A DNA stretch of 64,000 bases from Dyella acidiphila (GCF_014863405.1 NZ_JACZZA010000004.1:186001-250000); one strand, 5' to 3'. Shown: positions 45,296-54,795, counted from the stretch's first letter. The notes: generated by a model from the letters alone, not told the origin. Numbers and translations: made by a program.

Positions 45296-46843
45296 TCAGG
45301 CGTTGAATTCCTCGCTGCGCACGGCGGGCAGCGAGTCGTGGTTGGTGGCCGGATCCGAATGGCTGGCCGACAGGCGGTTCATCAGCGGCAGCATCAGGAT
45401 GGCGATGGCGGTGCAGCCGATGCCGACGAAGCCGAGGATATTGAACAAGTGCGTGTAGATCGCCAGCGACTGCATCGGGTCGGTGATGTTGTCCGGGATA
45501 TGCGCAATGTTGGCGATCACGCTGCCCAGGTACTGCGAAATACCCACCGCCACAAAGTAGGCGCCCATCATGAAGCCGCCCATGCGCTCGGGCACGTAGC
45601 GGGCGATCATCGCCAGGCCCAGGCCGCTTACCAGCAGCTCGCCCAGCGAATACAGGCCGTAACCCCAGACCATGATCCAGGACGAAACCTGGCCGTTCAC
45701 CGCCGAGCGCGCGCCCACGCCATACATGAAAAAGCCCAGCGCCACGGCGGCGAAGCCCCAGGCGAACTTGGCCGCCACCGACGGATCCTTGCCGACGCGG
45801 CCGAGCGAGTTATAGATGAAGACCAGCACGGGGCTGAGCAGCACGATCCAGATCGCATTGAGGTTCTGGTACTGCTCGGGAATCCAGGTGAGCATGTGCC
45901 AGCCGAACAGGTTGAACGACAGGTCCACATTGCGTTGCGCGAACAGATTCAGCGACGTCGCCATCTGCGCGTAGAAGATGAAGAAGAAAATGGTCTGCAC
46001 CGTCAGCACCAGTGCGGCGATAAGACCGGCGCGTTCGCTCTGGCGGCTGCCGCGGATCAGATGCACGAAAATACCGAGGATCACCACGCCGGCGCCGTAC
46101 ACGCACCACTTGGCCACCGTTTCGCTCTGCAGGATGAAGGCGGAAACGAACACCGTGCCGATGCCGGCCAGCATTACCAGCGCCAAAAGCTTGAGGTCGA
46201 CCGGACGATCGTCGGCCGGCGAACCGATGTGCGACAGCGTGCGGCGCATGAAGCTGTAGTTGAACAAGCCCGCGATCAGGCCGACCGAGCAGGCGCCGAA
46301 TGCGGTATGCCAGCCCATCGAATCGCCGTACAGGCGCGCCACGTAGTCGCGGATCCACGGCGTGGCGGTCATCGAGATCATCGAGCCGACATTCACCGCC
46401 ATGTAGTAGATGGTGAATGCGCTATCGATGCGGGTTTCGTCGCCTTCGTAGATCTTGCGCACCAGGTTGCCGGCATTGGGCTTGAAGAAGCCGTTGCCGA
46501 CCACGATCACGCCCAGCGCCAGATAGGTGGCATACGCGTTGTCGGAAGGCATCCACAGCAGGCCATAGCCCAGCGCCAGGATGACGGCGCCGATCAGCAT
46601 GGTGCGGCGCGTGCCCAGCAGTTTGTCGCCGACCCAGCCGCCGATTGCCGGCGTGGCGTAAATCAATGCGGCGGCGGCGCCCCAGACCAGGTTGGCCCGG
46701 GTGTCGACGAAGCCGAGCTTCTTCATCATGAAGGTGACCATCAGCACCTGCATGCCGTAGAAGCCGAAGCGCTCCCACATCTCGATCAGGAAGACCGTAA
46801 AGAAGGAGCGGGTTTGAGAAACGGGGCGTAATTGATTTGCCAT
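45296..46843 (-). CDS. POT-family proton-coupled di/tripeptide transporter
   Basis: 515 aa, 12-14 helices of the major facilitator fold. The N-terminal EMWERFGFYGM is the ExxERFxYYG proton-coupling motif of peptide transporters (PTR2/DtpA), and NPNAGNLV-type (FKPNAGNLVRKIYE) and YYMAVNVGS are the other family motifs. It imports di- and tripeptides with protons. It lies next to regB, on the same strand, separated by 111 bp. The isoaspartyl peptidase gene two loci away would suit peptide use, which is inference. Confidence 0.93.
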   Translation of the reverse strand: MANQLRPVSQTRSFFTVFLIEMWERFGFYGMQVLMVTFMMKKLGFVDTRANLVWGAAAALIYATPAIGGWVGDKLLGTRRTMLIGAVILALGYGLLWMPSDNAYATYLALGVIVVGNGFFKPNAGNLVRKIYEGDETRIDSAFTIYYMAVNVGSMISMTATPWIRDYVARLYGDSMGWHTAFGACSVGLIAGLFNYSFMRRTLSHIGSPADDRPVDLKLLALVMLAGIGTVFVSAFILQSETVAKWCVYGAGVVILGIFVHLIRGSRQSERAGLIAALVLTVQTIFFFIFYAQMATSLNLFAQRNVDLSFNLFGWHMLTWIPEQYQNLNAIWIVLLSPVLVFIYNSLGRVGKDPSVAAKFAWGFAAVALGFFMYGVGARSAVNGQVSSWIMVWGYGLYSLGELLVSGLGLAMIARYVPERMGGFMMGAYFVAVGISQYLGSVIANIAHIPDNITDPMQSLAIYTHLFNILGFVGIGCTAIAILMLPLMNRLSASHSDPATNHDSLPAVRSEEFNA

Positions 46844-47090
46844 GAAGTAGTCCGGGTACGTGTACTGCCGAGGCCGGAATCGACCTGTAATTCAGTGCTT
46901 TGCTACAAGCACAATCGGCGAAGGGTAACCCATTCGTCATTAGCTTGAAGTTGCAATGCGGCATACAAAAACCTGCGGCCCGGGGCCCCCGGCCCGGCTT
47001 GTGGCATGATGGCGCGCTTGTTGCCGCCCCAGGGGAGCCCGCCTGCCATGCCGAACCATGCCGTAACTCCCCGCGCGGCCGGTCTCCGCC

Positions 47091-47465
47091 ATGCCCGGTA
47101 GCGGTTTTCGCGGCGACCCGCGCCAGCTCTGGCGCGCTTTCCGCTGGTCGATGAACGGCCTGCGCGCCGGCTGGCGCCATGAGGCCTCGTTCCGGCTGGA
47201 GGCGATGCTGACGGTGATCCTGCTGCCCATCGGCCTGTGGGTGGGCAATGGGGCGCTGGAAAAGATCGCCCTGGTCTCGCCGGTGATCCTGGTGCTGTCG
47301 GTGGAACTGCTCAATTCCGCCATCGAGGCCGTGGTGGACAAGGTCAGCCCGGAATTCCACGAGCTGGCCGGGCGCGCCAAGGACATGGGCTCGGCCGCGG
47401 TCTTCCTGCTGCTGGTGCTGGTGATGCTGTGCTGGGGGCTGATCCTGGGCCCGCGCTGGTTCTAG
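47091..47465 (+). CDS. dgkA: Diacylglycerol kinase
   Basis: 124-aa trimeric inner-membrane enzyme that phosphorylates diacylglycerol released by MDO or LPS synthesis. Three helices are visible. The DgkA signature ELLNSAIEAVVDKVSPEFHE followed by LAGRAKDMGSAAVF is intact (catalytic Glu, Asn, Asp). The start ATG at 47091 is near the family start; an earlier start is possible but the frame upstream is Pro/Ala noise. Divergent from the peptide transporter. Confidence 0.94.
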   Translation: MPGSGFRGDPRQLWRAFRWSMNGLRAGWRHEASFRLEAMLTVILLPIGLWVGNGALEKIALVSPVILVLSVELLNSAIEAVVDKVSPEFHELAGRAKDMGSAAVFLLLVLVMLCWGLILGPRWF

Positions 47466-47550
47466 CCGGGCGCCTGCGCGGCATTCGCAAAAGATTGCAT
47501 CCACTTAGTCCAGATGCTGCAATGGCCGCTCACTGGAAGGGAGCACTCCG

Positions 47551-48171
47551 ATGAATACCGTACGCATGCTGCTCGTGCTGCTGCTGGTCGCGATGCTTTC
47601 GGGTTGCGGCTACAACGCGATCCAGCAACAGGACGAGGCCGTCAAGGCCCAGTGGTCCGAAGTGCTCAATCAATACCAGCGGCGCGCCGACCTGGTGCCC
47701 AACCTGGTCAATACGGTGAAGGGCTATGCCGCGCATGAAGAGAAGGTCTTCAGCGACGTCACCGAAGCGCGCTCGCGCGTAGGCAGCATCCAGATCAATG
47801 CCGACGATGCCCAGTCCCTGGCCAAGTTCCAGGCCGCACAGGGCCAGTTGGGCGGCGCGCTGTCGCGCCTGATGGCGGTGAGCGAGAACTATCCCAACCT
47901 CAAGGCCGACGGCCTGTTCCAGAACCTGCAGGCGCAGCTGGAAGGTACCGAGAACCGCATTACGGTAGCGCGCAATCGCTATATCCAGGCGGTGCAGCAG
48001 TACAACACGCTGCTGCGCACCTTCCCGAACAATCTCACCGCAAAAATGTTCGGCTACCAGGTCAAGCCCAACTTCACGGTGGATAACGAGAAGGCCATTT
48101 CCACGGCGCCGACCGTGGATTTCGGCACCAGCGCACCGACCAGTCCGGCTCCGGCCGCGTCGGCGCATTAA
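47551..48171 (+). CDS. lemA: LemA family lipoprotein
   Basis: 206 aa. MNTVRMLLVLLLVAMLSGCG gives a lipobox LSGC, so it is a lipoprotein; the rest is the LemA four-helix bundle (NAIQQQDEAVKAQWSEVLNQ, YQRRADLVPNLVNTVKGYA). The tail is Ala/Pro/Thr-rich. Function is not established; LemA and TPM proteins occur as a conserved pair. First gene of a three-gene operon; RBS GGAG before the ATG. Confidence 0.92.
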   Translation: MNTVRMLLVLLLVAMLSGCGYNAIQQQDEAVKAQWSEVLNQYQRRADLVPNLVNTVKGYAAHEEKVFSDVTEARSRVGSIQINADDAQSLAKFQAAQGQLGGALSRLMAVSENYPNLKADGLFQNLQAQLEGTENRITVARNRYIQAVQQYNTLLRTFPNNLTAKMFGYQVKPNFTVDNEKAISTAPTVDFGTSAPTSPAPAASAH

Positions 48172-48183
48172 GCGAGGCGCGCC

Positions 48184-49053
48184 ATGCTGCGGCGCTGGCT
48201 GAGCGGGTGGATGGCGTTGGCAATAGCGCTGCTGTTGCCATGCGCCGTGCTGCATGCGGACGATCAGCCGGCGGTGCCCACGCTGTCGCGCCATGTCACC
48301 GATCTCACTGGCACGCTCACGCCGCAGCAGATTGACCAGCTCGATGCGCAGCTGGTCAATCTGGAAAAACAGAAGGGCGCGCAGCTGGTGGTGCTGATGG
48401 TCGGCACCACCCAGCCGGATGATTTCGACGATTACTCCCTGCGCGTAGCTGAGCAGAACAAGCTCGGACGCAAGGGTGTCGATGACGGCGTGCTGCTACT
48501 GATCGCCAAGAACGATCGCCAGGTACGCATCGAAGTCGGCTACGGCCTGGAAGGCGCCATTCCCGACGCGGCCAGCGCACGCATCATCCGCGAATACATT
48601 GCGCCGAAGTTTCGCAGCAACGACTACGCCGGCGGCATCAACGACGCAGTCGGCGCACTGACCCAGCTGATCGATGGCGAGCCGTTGCCGCCGCCCGTGC
48701 ATGGCAACGACGTCGAGCGGCGCGGCACCGATCTGCACGGCGTGTTCTTCCTGGCCATTTTCGCCGTGCTGTTCCTGCGCGGCGTGTTCGGGCGCGCACC
48801 GGCGCTGGTGCGTGCGCCGATCGGCGGCCTGGTGGTGGGCGGCCTGTTGTGGCTGCTGGCGTCGGCGGCGATCGGAATTTTTGGCGGCCTGATCGGTGCC
48901 GCGTTCATGCTGCTGCCGGCTGGCGCTGGCCGTTCCATCGGCGGCGGTGGTTGGGGCGGTTTTGGCGGCGGCGGTTTCGGCGGCGGCGGTGGCGGCGGCT
49001 TCAGCGGTGGCGGCGGCAGCTTCGGTGGCGGCGGCGCGTCGGGGAGCTGGTGA
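48184..49053 (+). CDS. TPM domain protein (YgcG family) with Gly-rich tail
   Basis: 289 aa: signal peptide to about residue 25, TPM domain about 35-170 (VTDLTGTLTPQQIDQLDAQL, VDDGVLLLIAKNDRQVRIEV, GYGLEGAIPDAASARIIREY), two helices at about 185-200 and 205-240, and a C-terminal Gly/Phe/Ser run of 35-40 residues. This is the YgcG type, membrane-bound with a periplasmic TPM domain. The function is unclear; some TPM proteins have weak phosphatase activity and stabilise photosystem II in plants. Confidence 0.9.
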   Translation: MLRRWLSGWMALAIALLLPCAVLHADDQPAVPTLSRHVTDLTGTLTPQQIDQLDAQLVNLEKQKGAQLVVLMVGTTQPDDFDDYSLRVAEQNKLGRKGVDDGVLLLIAKNDRQVRIEVGYGLEGAIPDAASARIIREYIAPKFRSNDYAGGINDAVGALTQLIDGEPLPPPVHGNDVERRGTDLHGVFFLAIFAVLFLRGVFGRAPALVRAPIGGLVVGGLLWLLASAAIGIFGGLIGAAFMLLPAGAGRSIGGGGWGGFGGGGFGGGGGGGFSGGGGSFGGGGASGSW

Positions 49054-49054
49054 C

Positions 49055-49558
49055 ATGGCGCATATGCAACGGCTGTTTGCCAATCTGTTCGATGGCTGGT
49101 TCCAGATTCACCGGCGGTTTCCGGCCGAGCTGCTCGACGACATGACCGCGGCGATCGCCGATGGTGAACGCACGCATCTGGGCGAAGTACGTATCGCGGT
49201 TGAATCGCGCCTTGGCCCCGCAGCGGTGCTCGCAGGGGTGGATGCGCAGGCACGCGCGCGGCAGCTGTTCGCTCAATTAGGCGTGTGGGACACCGAGCAC
49301 AACTGCGGTGTACTGCTGTATTTGCTGATGGCCGAGCATCGCATCGAGATCGTGGCCGATCGTGGCATTGCGCACCGCGTGCAACCGCACGAATGGCTGG
49401 CGATCTGCGCGGCGATGCAGGCGAGTTTTGCGGCCGGGCAGTGGCGCGCGGGCAGTTTGCGCGGCATCACGGAAGTACATGCCTTGCTGGCCAAACATTT
49501 TCCGAGCCATGGCAAGCCGCGGCCGGACGAACTGCCGGATCGGCCGATCCTGCTGTAA
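49055..49558 (+). CDS. TPM domain protein without signal peptide
   Basis: 167 aa starting MAHMQRLFANLFDGWFQIHR one base after the preceding stop. TPM fold residues are present: AIADGERTHLGEVRIAVESR, NCGVLLYLLMAEHRIEIVAD and RGIAHRVQPHEWLAICAAM. It has no signal peptide or helix and should be cytoplasmic, a frequent third partner of LemA-TPM operons. Confidence 0.87.
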   Translation: MAHMQRLFANLFDGWFQIHRRFPAELLDDMTAAIADGERTHLGEVRIAVESRLGPAAVLAGVDAQARARQLFAQLGVWDTEHNCGVLLYLLMAEHRIEIVADRGIAHRVQPHEWLAICAAMQASFAAGQWRAGSLRGITEVHALLAKHFPSHGKPRPDELPDRPILL

Positions 49559-49566
49559 GCCACGCC

Positions 49567-50088
49567 TCAATCCGCATCGGCGCAGCGCGCCGCATCCGCA
49601 GCAGTGGCGCGCGAGCCACGCACACGCCCACGCCGGGCGATCACCACGCTCAAGGCCTGCGCTGTATCGTGTCGCAGGCACAAGGTGAGCGTCTGATTGC
49701 TGTTGCCGACGGTGCCGTCGGTCTGGAAGCGAATGCCTTGCCCACTGCTGCTGACGATATTCAGCCGGCCCGAATACGGGCCGCCGCGGTACCAGGGCGA
49801 TCCATCCGCCTGTCCGGCATGGCCGCCATCGTGCGCGATCAGCCAGCCGCCGCTCCATGCGCCATCGGCATTGCAGCGTTGCATGTCGCGGCTAGGACAG
49901 AACAACAGCGCAACTTGCTCGTTCACCGCCAGATGACGCGCATGCGACAGTGCGTTGAGGTAATCGCTCTGCGCCACCGCCAGCTCCTGCCGCGCCAGCA
50001 AGTGCGCGAAAGCCGGTACGGCGGCCGCCGCAAGCACGGCCAGGATGGCCAGGGTCACGATCTGTTCGATCAGCCCGAAGCCCTTCAT
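49567..50088 (-). CDS. Type IV-like pseudopilin (GspH/FimT family)
   Basis: 173 aa with a short prepilin leader MKG-FGLIEQIVTLAILAVL: cleavage after Gly leaves Phe1 and the critical Glu5, followed by the hydrophobic assembly helix. The C-terminal globular domain has four Cys. Size and order match GspH/FimT minor pseudopilins. It stands alone here, far from any secretion or pilus operon, though it may feed either. An in-frame ATG at 50145 would give a 19-residue longer leader. Confidence 0.85.
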   Translation of the reverse strand: MKGFGLIEQIVTLAILAVLAAAAVPAFAHLLARQELAVAQSDYLNALSHARHLAVNEQVALLFCPSRDMQRCNADGAWSGGWLIAHDGGHAGQADGSPWYRGGPYSGRLNIVSSSGQGIRFQTDGTVGNSNQTLTLCLRHDTAQALSVVIARRGRVRGSRATAADAARCADAD

Positions 50089-50212
50089 GGCCGTGACTCC
50101 GGCAGGCGGGGCGCGGTTTACCGGTATGGCGCGATCGGATTTCATGGCAGCCCATGCTAGGCGGCCTCGCGGCAGCTTCCAGCTGCTGCGGGCCGGCCCG
50201 GCTGTCAGGTCC

Positions 50213-50233
50213 TGCTGACAACCCCTGTCAGCA
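50213..50233. promoter_or_regulatory. Inverted repeat in the divergent pseudopilin/uvrB promoter region
   Basis: TGCTGACA-N5-TGTCAGCA, 8-bp perfect arms, preceded by a half-site GCTGTCAG at 50201. It lies 43 bp before the uvrB start, in front of TTTAAAAT. It is a candidate operator, but it does not look like known LexA boxes. Confidence 0.4.
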
Positions 50234-50275
50234 CCGGGCATTTAAAATGCACGCTCAAGCCCGCAGAGTAAGCCC

Positions 50276-52312
50276 ATGACCGATCGCGACCGCTTCGAAC
50301 TCGTTTCCGATTACCAGCCCGCCGGCGACCAGCCCGATGCGATCCGGCGTCTGGTCGAAGGTTTTGACAATGGCCTGGCCGCGCAGACCCTGCTCGGCGT
50401 GACCGGCTCGGGCAAGACCTTCACCATCGCCAACGTCGTCGCACAGGTGCAGCGCCCGACCATCGTGCTGGCGCCGAACAAGACCCTGGCCGCGCAGCTG
50501 TATGGCGAGTTCAAGGAATTCTTCCCGCACAACGCGGTGGAGTACTTCGTCAGCTATTACGACTACTACCAGCCGGAGGCTTACGTCGTCGCGTCGGATA
50601 CGTTCATCGAGAAAGATGCCTCGATCAACGAGCATATCGAGCAGATGCGCCTGGCCGCCACCAAGGCGCTGCTGTCGCGCAAGGATTCCTTGATCGTCGC
50701 CACAGTATCGGCGATCTACGGCCTGGGCGATCCGGAGGATTACCTCTCGCTGCGCCTGATCCTGGCGCGCGGCGAGCGCATCGACCAACGCGCACTGATC
50801 CGCCAGCTCACCGAATTGCAATACACGCGCAACGAGATGGAACTGCGCCGCGGTACTTACCGCGTGCGTGGCGAGATCATCGATGTGTTCCCGGCCGAAT
50901 CGGAAACCGAGGCGCTGCGCATCGAGCTGTTCGACGGCGAAGTGGAAAACCTTGCAGTGTTCGATCCCCTTACCGGCGAAACCATCCGCAAGGTGCCGCG
51001 CTTCACGGTGTATCCGCGTACCCATTACGCCAGCACGCGCGAAAGCGTGCTCAACGCCATCGATACCATCAAGGAAGAATTGAAGGAAAGGCTGGAATAT
51101 CTCTACAAAGAGAATCGCCTGGTGGAAGCGCAGCGCCTGGACCAGCGCACCCGTTTCGACGTGGAAATGATGGCCGAAGTAGGCTATTGCCAGGGCATCG
51201 AAAACTACTCGCGCCACCTCACTCGCCGCGCGCCGGGCGAACCGCCGCCGACCTTGTTCGACTATCTGCCGGCGGATGCCTTGCTGGTGATCGACGAATC
51301 CCACGTCACCGTGCCGCAGCTGGGCGCGATGTACAAAGGCGACCGTTCGCGCAAAGAAACCCTGGTCGAATTCGGCTTTCGCCTGCCTTCGGCGATGGAC
51401 AACCGTCCACTGCGTTTCGAAGAATTCGAGCGCCGCGCACCGCGCAGCATTTTCGTTTCCGCCACGCCGGGCAAATACGAGCTGGAAAAATCCGGCGACG
51501 CCATCACCGAACTGGTGGTGCGCCCAACCGGCCTGATCGATCCGGAAGTGGAAGTGCGCCCCGTGCGCACCCAGGTCGACGATTTGCTGGGCGAAGCGAA
51601 AAAGCGCATCGCCATCGGCGACCGCGTGCTGGTCACCACCCTGACCAAGCGCATGGCGGAAAACCTCACCGAATACCTCAGCGAACACGATGTAAAAGTG
51701 CGTTACCTGCATTCGGATATCGAAACGGTGGAGCGCGTGGAAATCATTCGCGACCTGCGCCTGGGCGAATTCGATGTGCTGGTGGGCATCAACCTGTTGC
51801 GCGAGGGCCTGGACATGCCCGAGGTCTCGCTGGTGGCGATCCTCGATGCCGACAAGGAGGGCTTCCTGCGCTCCACCGGCTCGCTGATCCAGACCATCGG
51901 CCGCGCGGCGCGAAATGTACGCGGCAAGGCGATCCTCTACGGCGACGAAATCACCCGCTCGATGCGGGCGGCGATGGAGGAAACCAGTCGCCGTCGCGAA
52001 AAGCAGGTCGCCTGGAACGAGGCCCACGGCATCACCCCCAAATCGGTGGTGCGCCGGATCGCCGACATCATGGAGGGGGCGCGCAGCGAGGCCCCGGGCC
52101 GCGGCCGGGGCAAATCGTCTCGCGGCCGGGGCACCGCCATGGCGGTGGCCGAGGAGGCCGCCGACTACGCCGGCCTCAGCGCCGATCAGGCCGCCACCCT
52201 GATCAAGCGGCTGGAGGCGGACATGCGCAAGCACGCGGAAAACCTGGAATTCGAGGAGGCCGCCCGCCTGCGCGACCGGATCCACCAGCTGCGCGAACAG
52301 GCTTTGCGGTAG
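50276..52312 (+). CDS. uvrB: Excinuclease ABC subunit B
   Basis: 678-aa helicase-like damage-verification subunit of nucleotide excision repair. Walker [15 protein letters not shown], the beta-hairpin [15 protein letters not shown]-type [12 protein letters not shown], motif [10 protein letters not shown] and the C-terminal UVR motif ([20 protein letters not shown]) are all in place. A basic Gly/Arg patch (around 600-620) precedes the UVR motif. Start ATG 50276. The 3' end contains the -35 element of the tRNA-Val promoter. Confidence 0.98.
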   Translation: MTDRDRFELVSDYQPAGDQPDAIRRLVEGFDNGLAAQTLLGVTGSGKTFTIANVVAQVQRPTIVLAPNKTLAAQLYGEFKEFFPHNAVEYFVSYYDYYQPEAYVVASDTFIEKDASINEHIEQMRLAATKALLSRKDSLIVATVSAIYGLGDPEDYLSLRLILARGERIDQRALIRQLTELQYTRNEMELRRGTYRVRGEIIDVFPAESETEALRIELFDGEVENLAVFDPLTGETIRKVPRFTVYPRTHYASTRESVLNAIDTIKEELKERLEYLYKENRLVEAQRLDQRTRFDVEMMAEVGYCQGIENYSRHLTRRAPGEPPPTLFDYLPADALLVIDESHVTVPQLGAMYKGDRSRKETLVEFGFRLPSAMDNRPLRFEEFERRAPRSIFVSATPGKYELEKSGDAITELVVRPTGLIDPEVEVRPVRTQVDDLLGEAKKRIAIGDRVLVTTLTKRMAENLTEYLSEHDVKVRYLHSDIETVERVEIIRDLRLGEFDVLVGINLLREGLDMPEVSLVAILDADKEGFLRSTGSLIQTIGRAARNVRGKAILYGDEITRSMRAAMEETSRRREKQVAWNEAHGITPKSVVRRIADIMEGARSEAPGRGRGKSSRGRGTAMAVAEEAADYAGLSADQAATLIKRLEADMRKHAENLEFEEAARLRDRIHQLREQALR

Positions 52313-52332
52313 CCAGGCGGATCGGCTAGACT
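52304..52332 (+). promoter_or_regulatory. Promoter for tRNA-Val
   Basis: TTGCGG (52304-52309), 17-bp spacer, TAGACT (52327-52332). The -35 overlaps the last codons of uvrB. Transcription would start about 25 nt before the mature tRNA at 52365. Confidence 0.6.
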
Positions 52333-52364
52333 ACGCGGCTCGCGCGGTACGCCGGGCGAGCTAT

Positions 52365-52439
52365 GGGCGGTTAGCTCAGCGGTAGAGCACTTCCTTGACA
52401 TGGAAGGGGTCACAAGTTCGATCCTTGTACCGCCCACCA
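52365..52439 (+). tRNA. tRNA-Val (anticodon GAC)
   Basis: 75-nt cloverleaf with acceptor arms GGGCGGT / ACCGCCC, D-loop TAGCTCAGCGGTAGAGCA, anticodon stem CTTCC / GGAAG with loop TTGACAT (anticodon GAC), T-loop GTTCGATCC and encoded CCA. Confidence 0.97.
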
Positions 52440-52501
52440 ATTTAAGCAGTGACTTGGTCTGGATCCGGTGTTTGACGGAACGGCGAGTACGAAAAGCTAC
52501 G

Positions 52502-52532
52502 AAAACCGCTCTGTAAAAAGGGGCGGTTTTTT
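52502..52532 (+). terminator. Intrinsic terminator downstream of tRNA-Val
   Basis: AAAACCGC, 13-nt loop, GCGGTTTT followed by TT. It can end the tRNA-Val transcript. Confidence 0.8.
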
Positions 52533-52588
52533 CGTTTTGGATGACAGCTTGGGCAACACCAGTACACCTAATGAAGTGAGATGCGCAA

Positions 52589-53965
52589 TCAGCCGGACGA
52601 TCGGCCCTCGATGCGCATGGCAGCGCGATTCACAGCCTCTTTCAGATGGCGCGCACGATCCTTGGCCCATTCGGCCCATTCGGGCGTGACTTCGTCATGA
52701 TCCGCTACAACCTCCCACACCTCGCGAGCGATGTTCATGGCTTCGCTATCGTCCACTTGCGGCGGCGCTTCCTTCATTAGTTCTGGAACGACTCCCGTTG
52801 TGGACGACGGCGCCCAGCGCATGGGGGCCATGTCATAGGCGGGTGCAACGGACAGCGGTGACTTGGCGTCGTTGGAAAGAAGGAACGACAGATTGCCCAT
52901 ATGCATATCGGTGTGCGCCATCAAATGCCCAATGTTGGCCAGGCGCTGTGTCCGCGCCACCTGTTCGGCATCGATGGCATTGCGCTGATACAAATATTCC
53001 ACTGCATTCACCCAGCCATTTTGCGGGCCGTTATATCCAAAGGTCTGCGCTAGCGAGCGCAATGAGGCCATGCCTTTGCGCCCGCGTTCGTTGATGCGAT
53101 CAAAGCGTGTTGTTTCCAGCCAGATACGATCTTGGTGGCGCCAGACCTGCGTTGGAGCAGCGCTCATGCCATGCAAGGTCATGACCTGCGCAACCATCCC
53201 CTCGGTCACCATGATGTCGCCCCACCGCCGGGCCGCAGGATCATGGGCGAGTGGTGGAGAAAATTTGACCAGCACTGAGCGCGGAGGCTGCCCCTTGCCG
53301 TCGTCGACCACCGCTGCAAACTTTGGCTGTTCGCCGTCGGCTGAGGCACCCACCATCACGCCGTTCAGTAGCTGATTGGCGAGCTCGGCATAGCGCTCGA
53401 ATCTGTTCTCTGCGAGCACTGCGGTGTCCGCGGCATCGGCTATGCGAGCGAGCCCGAGGTTGCCGCGCCAATCCCATGCTTCCTGCAGCGCCGCGGAGAT
53501 GACTTGATCATCCGTCCAGGCATTGGCATCTAAGGTCCAGCCGTGTGCTTGAGCGTGTTCGCGCACCCATGCACGTCCAAGGAAACCGGCCGGCCGGAAG
53601 GGCTCCAAATACCACGGCAAGCCCTGGAATACGCCGGGTGTCCCACTGCGTTCACCCAGCAGCATCCAGTCTGGTGCCTCAGCTGTTGGTTCCACCCACC
53701 ATTGACCTGCCGCGAGAGCGACCAGTGTGGCAACGGTGTGGTCGCGGCCTTGCTCGTCCCGGAGCAGGATGGGTACAGGCGCTATCTCCGGCCGGCGCAA
53801 CGCGTACGCGCTCCGCTTGGTGTGCCCCAGGCGCAGCACATGGGCGTCGGTTTTGATGGCGCGCTGCATAGTTCGCTCAGAGCCGATCTCATCGGCCACG
53901 TATTTGAGCAGCTCCTTCGAAGGCAAGGCTCCCCAGCGGGCTAGGATTTCGGTGATGGCGGACAT
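52589..53965 (-). CDS. yjjJ: HipA-family kinase, YjjJ type (orphan toxin-like)
   Basis: 458 aa. The N-terminal winged-helix-like segment (1-60, LARWGALPSKELLKYVADEI) is typical of YjjJ, not of HipA itself. The kinase part follows: P-loop region near VMVGASADGEQPKF (203-216), Lys234 (VLVKFSPP), catalytic loop HTDMHMGNLSF with Asp353 and Asn358, and metal-binding Asp378 in APAYDMAPM. HipA kinases phosphorylate aminoacyl-tRNA synthetases and cause growth arrest. No antitoxin gene is adjacent, as for E. coli YjjJ. Lower GC than neighbours, next to a tRNA: likely acquired. Confidence 0.88.
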   Translation of the reverse strand: MSAITEILARWGALPSKELLKYVADEIGSERTMQRAIKTDAHVLRLGHTKRSAYALRRPEIAPVPILLRDEQGRDHTVATLVALAAGQWWVEPTAEAPDWMLLGERSGTPGVFQGLPWYLEPFRPAGFLGRAWVREHAQAHGWTLDANAWTDDQVISAALQEAWDWRGNLGLARIADAADTAVLAENRFERYAELANQLLNGVMVGASADGEQPKFAAVVDDGKGQPPRSVLVKFSPPLAHDPAARRWGDIMVTEGMVAQVMTLHGMSAAPTQVWRHQDRIWLETTRFDRINERGRKGMASLRSLAQTFGYNGPQNGWVNAVEYLYQRNAIDAEQVARTQRLANIGHLMAHTDMHMGNLSFLLSNDAKSPLSVAPAYDMAPMRWAPSSTTGVVPELMKEAPPQVDDSEAMNIAREVWEVVADHDEVTPEWAEWAKDRARHLKEAVNRAAMRIEGRSSG

Positions 53966-54477
53966 AGGTGCGTGACGGTAGATGGCTGACGAAAAATCCT
54001 TGTAGGTCAGAAGTCTATGAATTTTTTGTCGGAAGACGTGTGGAGTATGGTAATTTTATTCAGCTTTCATTTAACTTTCTGGGCCGGCCGAAACACTTCG
54101 AAATGAGCGTCGAGAAATCTCCTGGTGCTCTTATCCAGTCCTGATCACGGCCGAGGGCCTCGGCCCTTTCGGTTTACGGTTGAGGGGTTCTTTTAGGGCG
54201 CTCTGGCAGTCTTTCTATTGCATCAGCGAACTTCTTCGTTTCGCCGGCTCGTATGTATCGCCCGGATTCTTTTGTGCGCGCATGCCTTTATGGTGTGACA
54301 CAAGGTCGGCGGCTGCCCGTCAAGAATTATTGTTACTGATCGCATGTCGTGGTCTTGCGCGCCGCACTGCACGTGCAAGGCGCACACATTCATATTCGCT
54401 TGAGATTGCTTCAGACCGGTCATTCCGACCCGGACAATGCGCGGCCTTCCCGCCAAGTCCTATCTCCGGAATCCGTC
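53966..54477. other. AT-richer intergenic region between yjjJ and fliE
   Basis: 512 bp with no credible gene, visibly richer in A/T than the rest (for example around 54010-54080). It holds a hairpin GGCCGAG-GGC-CTCGGCC (54149-54165) followed by CTTT, possibly a terminator. Flag-2-type clusters usually have a sigma-54 activator gene here. I see none, nor a sigma-54 site with correct spacing. Confidence 0.6.
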
Positions 54478-54795
54478 ATGAAGATCGAGCTTTCCAGTCC
54501 GATGCTCCAAGCCATGCTTGCTACGCGTACCACGCTTGCTCCCGGTGTGGCGGAGCAGGGCGACGGGACTGGCGGCACCGGCTTTGCGCAAGTCATGAAA
54601 TCGGCGATCTCCCAGGTCGACGGGCAGCAGCATGCCGCCAACGACACTACCGCCGCGGTGGAAAGTGGGCAGAGCGATGACCTGATCGGCGCCATGCTCA
54701 GCAGCCAGGAGGCCAATCTGTCGTTCTCGATGATGATGCAGGTGCGCAACAAGCTGATGTCCGCGTTCGACGACATCATCAAGATGCAAGTCTGA
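54478..54795 (+). CDS. fliE: Flagellar hook-basal body protein FliE
   Basis: 105-aa linker between MS-ring and rod. The conserved C-terminal half is normal (SSQEANLSFSMMMQVRNKLM then DDIIKMQV), with the usual variable N-terminus (FAQVMKSAIS). The start ATG is 54478. First gene of fliEFGHI. Intact, although the flagellar cluster it belongs to is broken. Confidence 0.93.
   Translation: MKIELSSPMLQAMLATRTTLAPGVAEQGDGTGGTGFAQVMKSAISQVDGQQHAANDTTAAVESGQSDDLIGAMLSSQEANLSFSMMMQVRNKLMSAFDDIIKMQV

Noticed and set aside
44051-46831. 926-codon open frame on the plus strand across regB and the peptide transporter
   Set aside because: Antisense shadow of two well-recognised genes; no family motif.
50200-50275. 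LexA box before uvrB
   Set aside because: The dyad there does not match the gammaproteobacterial or Xanthomonas LexA patterns.
54206-54225. Sigma-54-like site TGGCAG...TTGCAT upstream of fliE
   Set aside because: The distance between GG and GC is 15 bp; the required spacing is 12.
53966-54477. Attachment site (copy of the tRNA-Val 3' end) marking an integrated island
   Set aside because: I found no repeat of the tRNA end here or near fliE, and no integrase.
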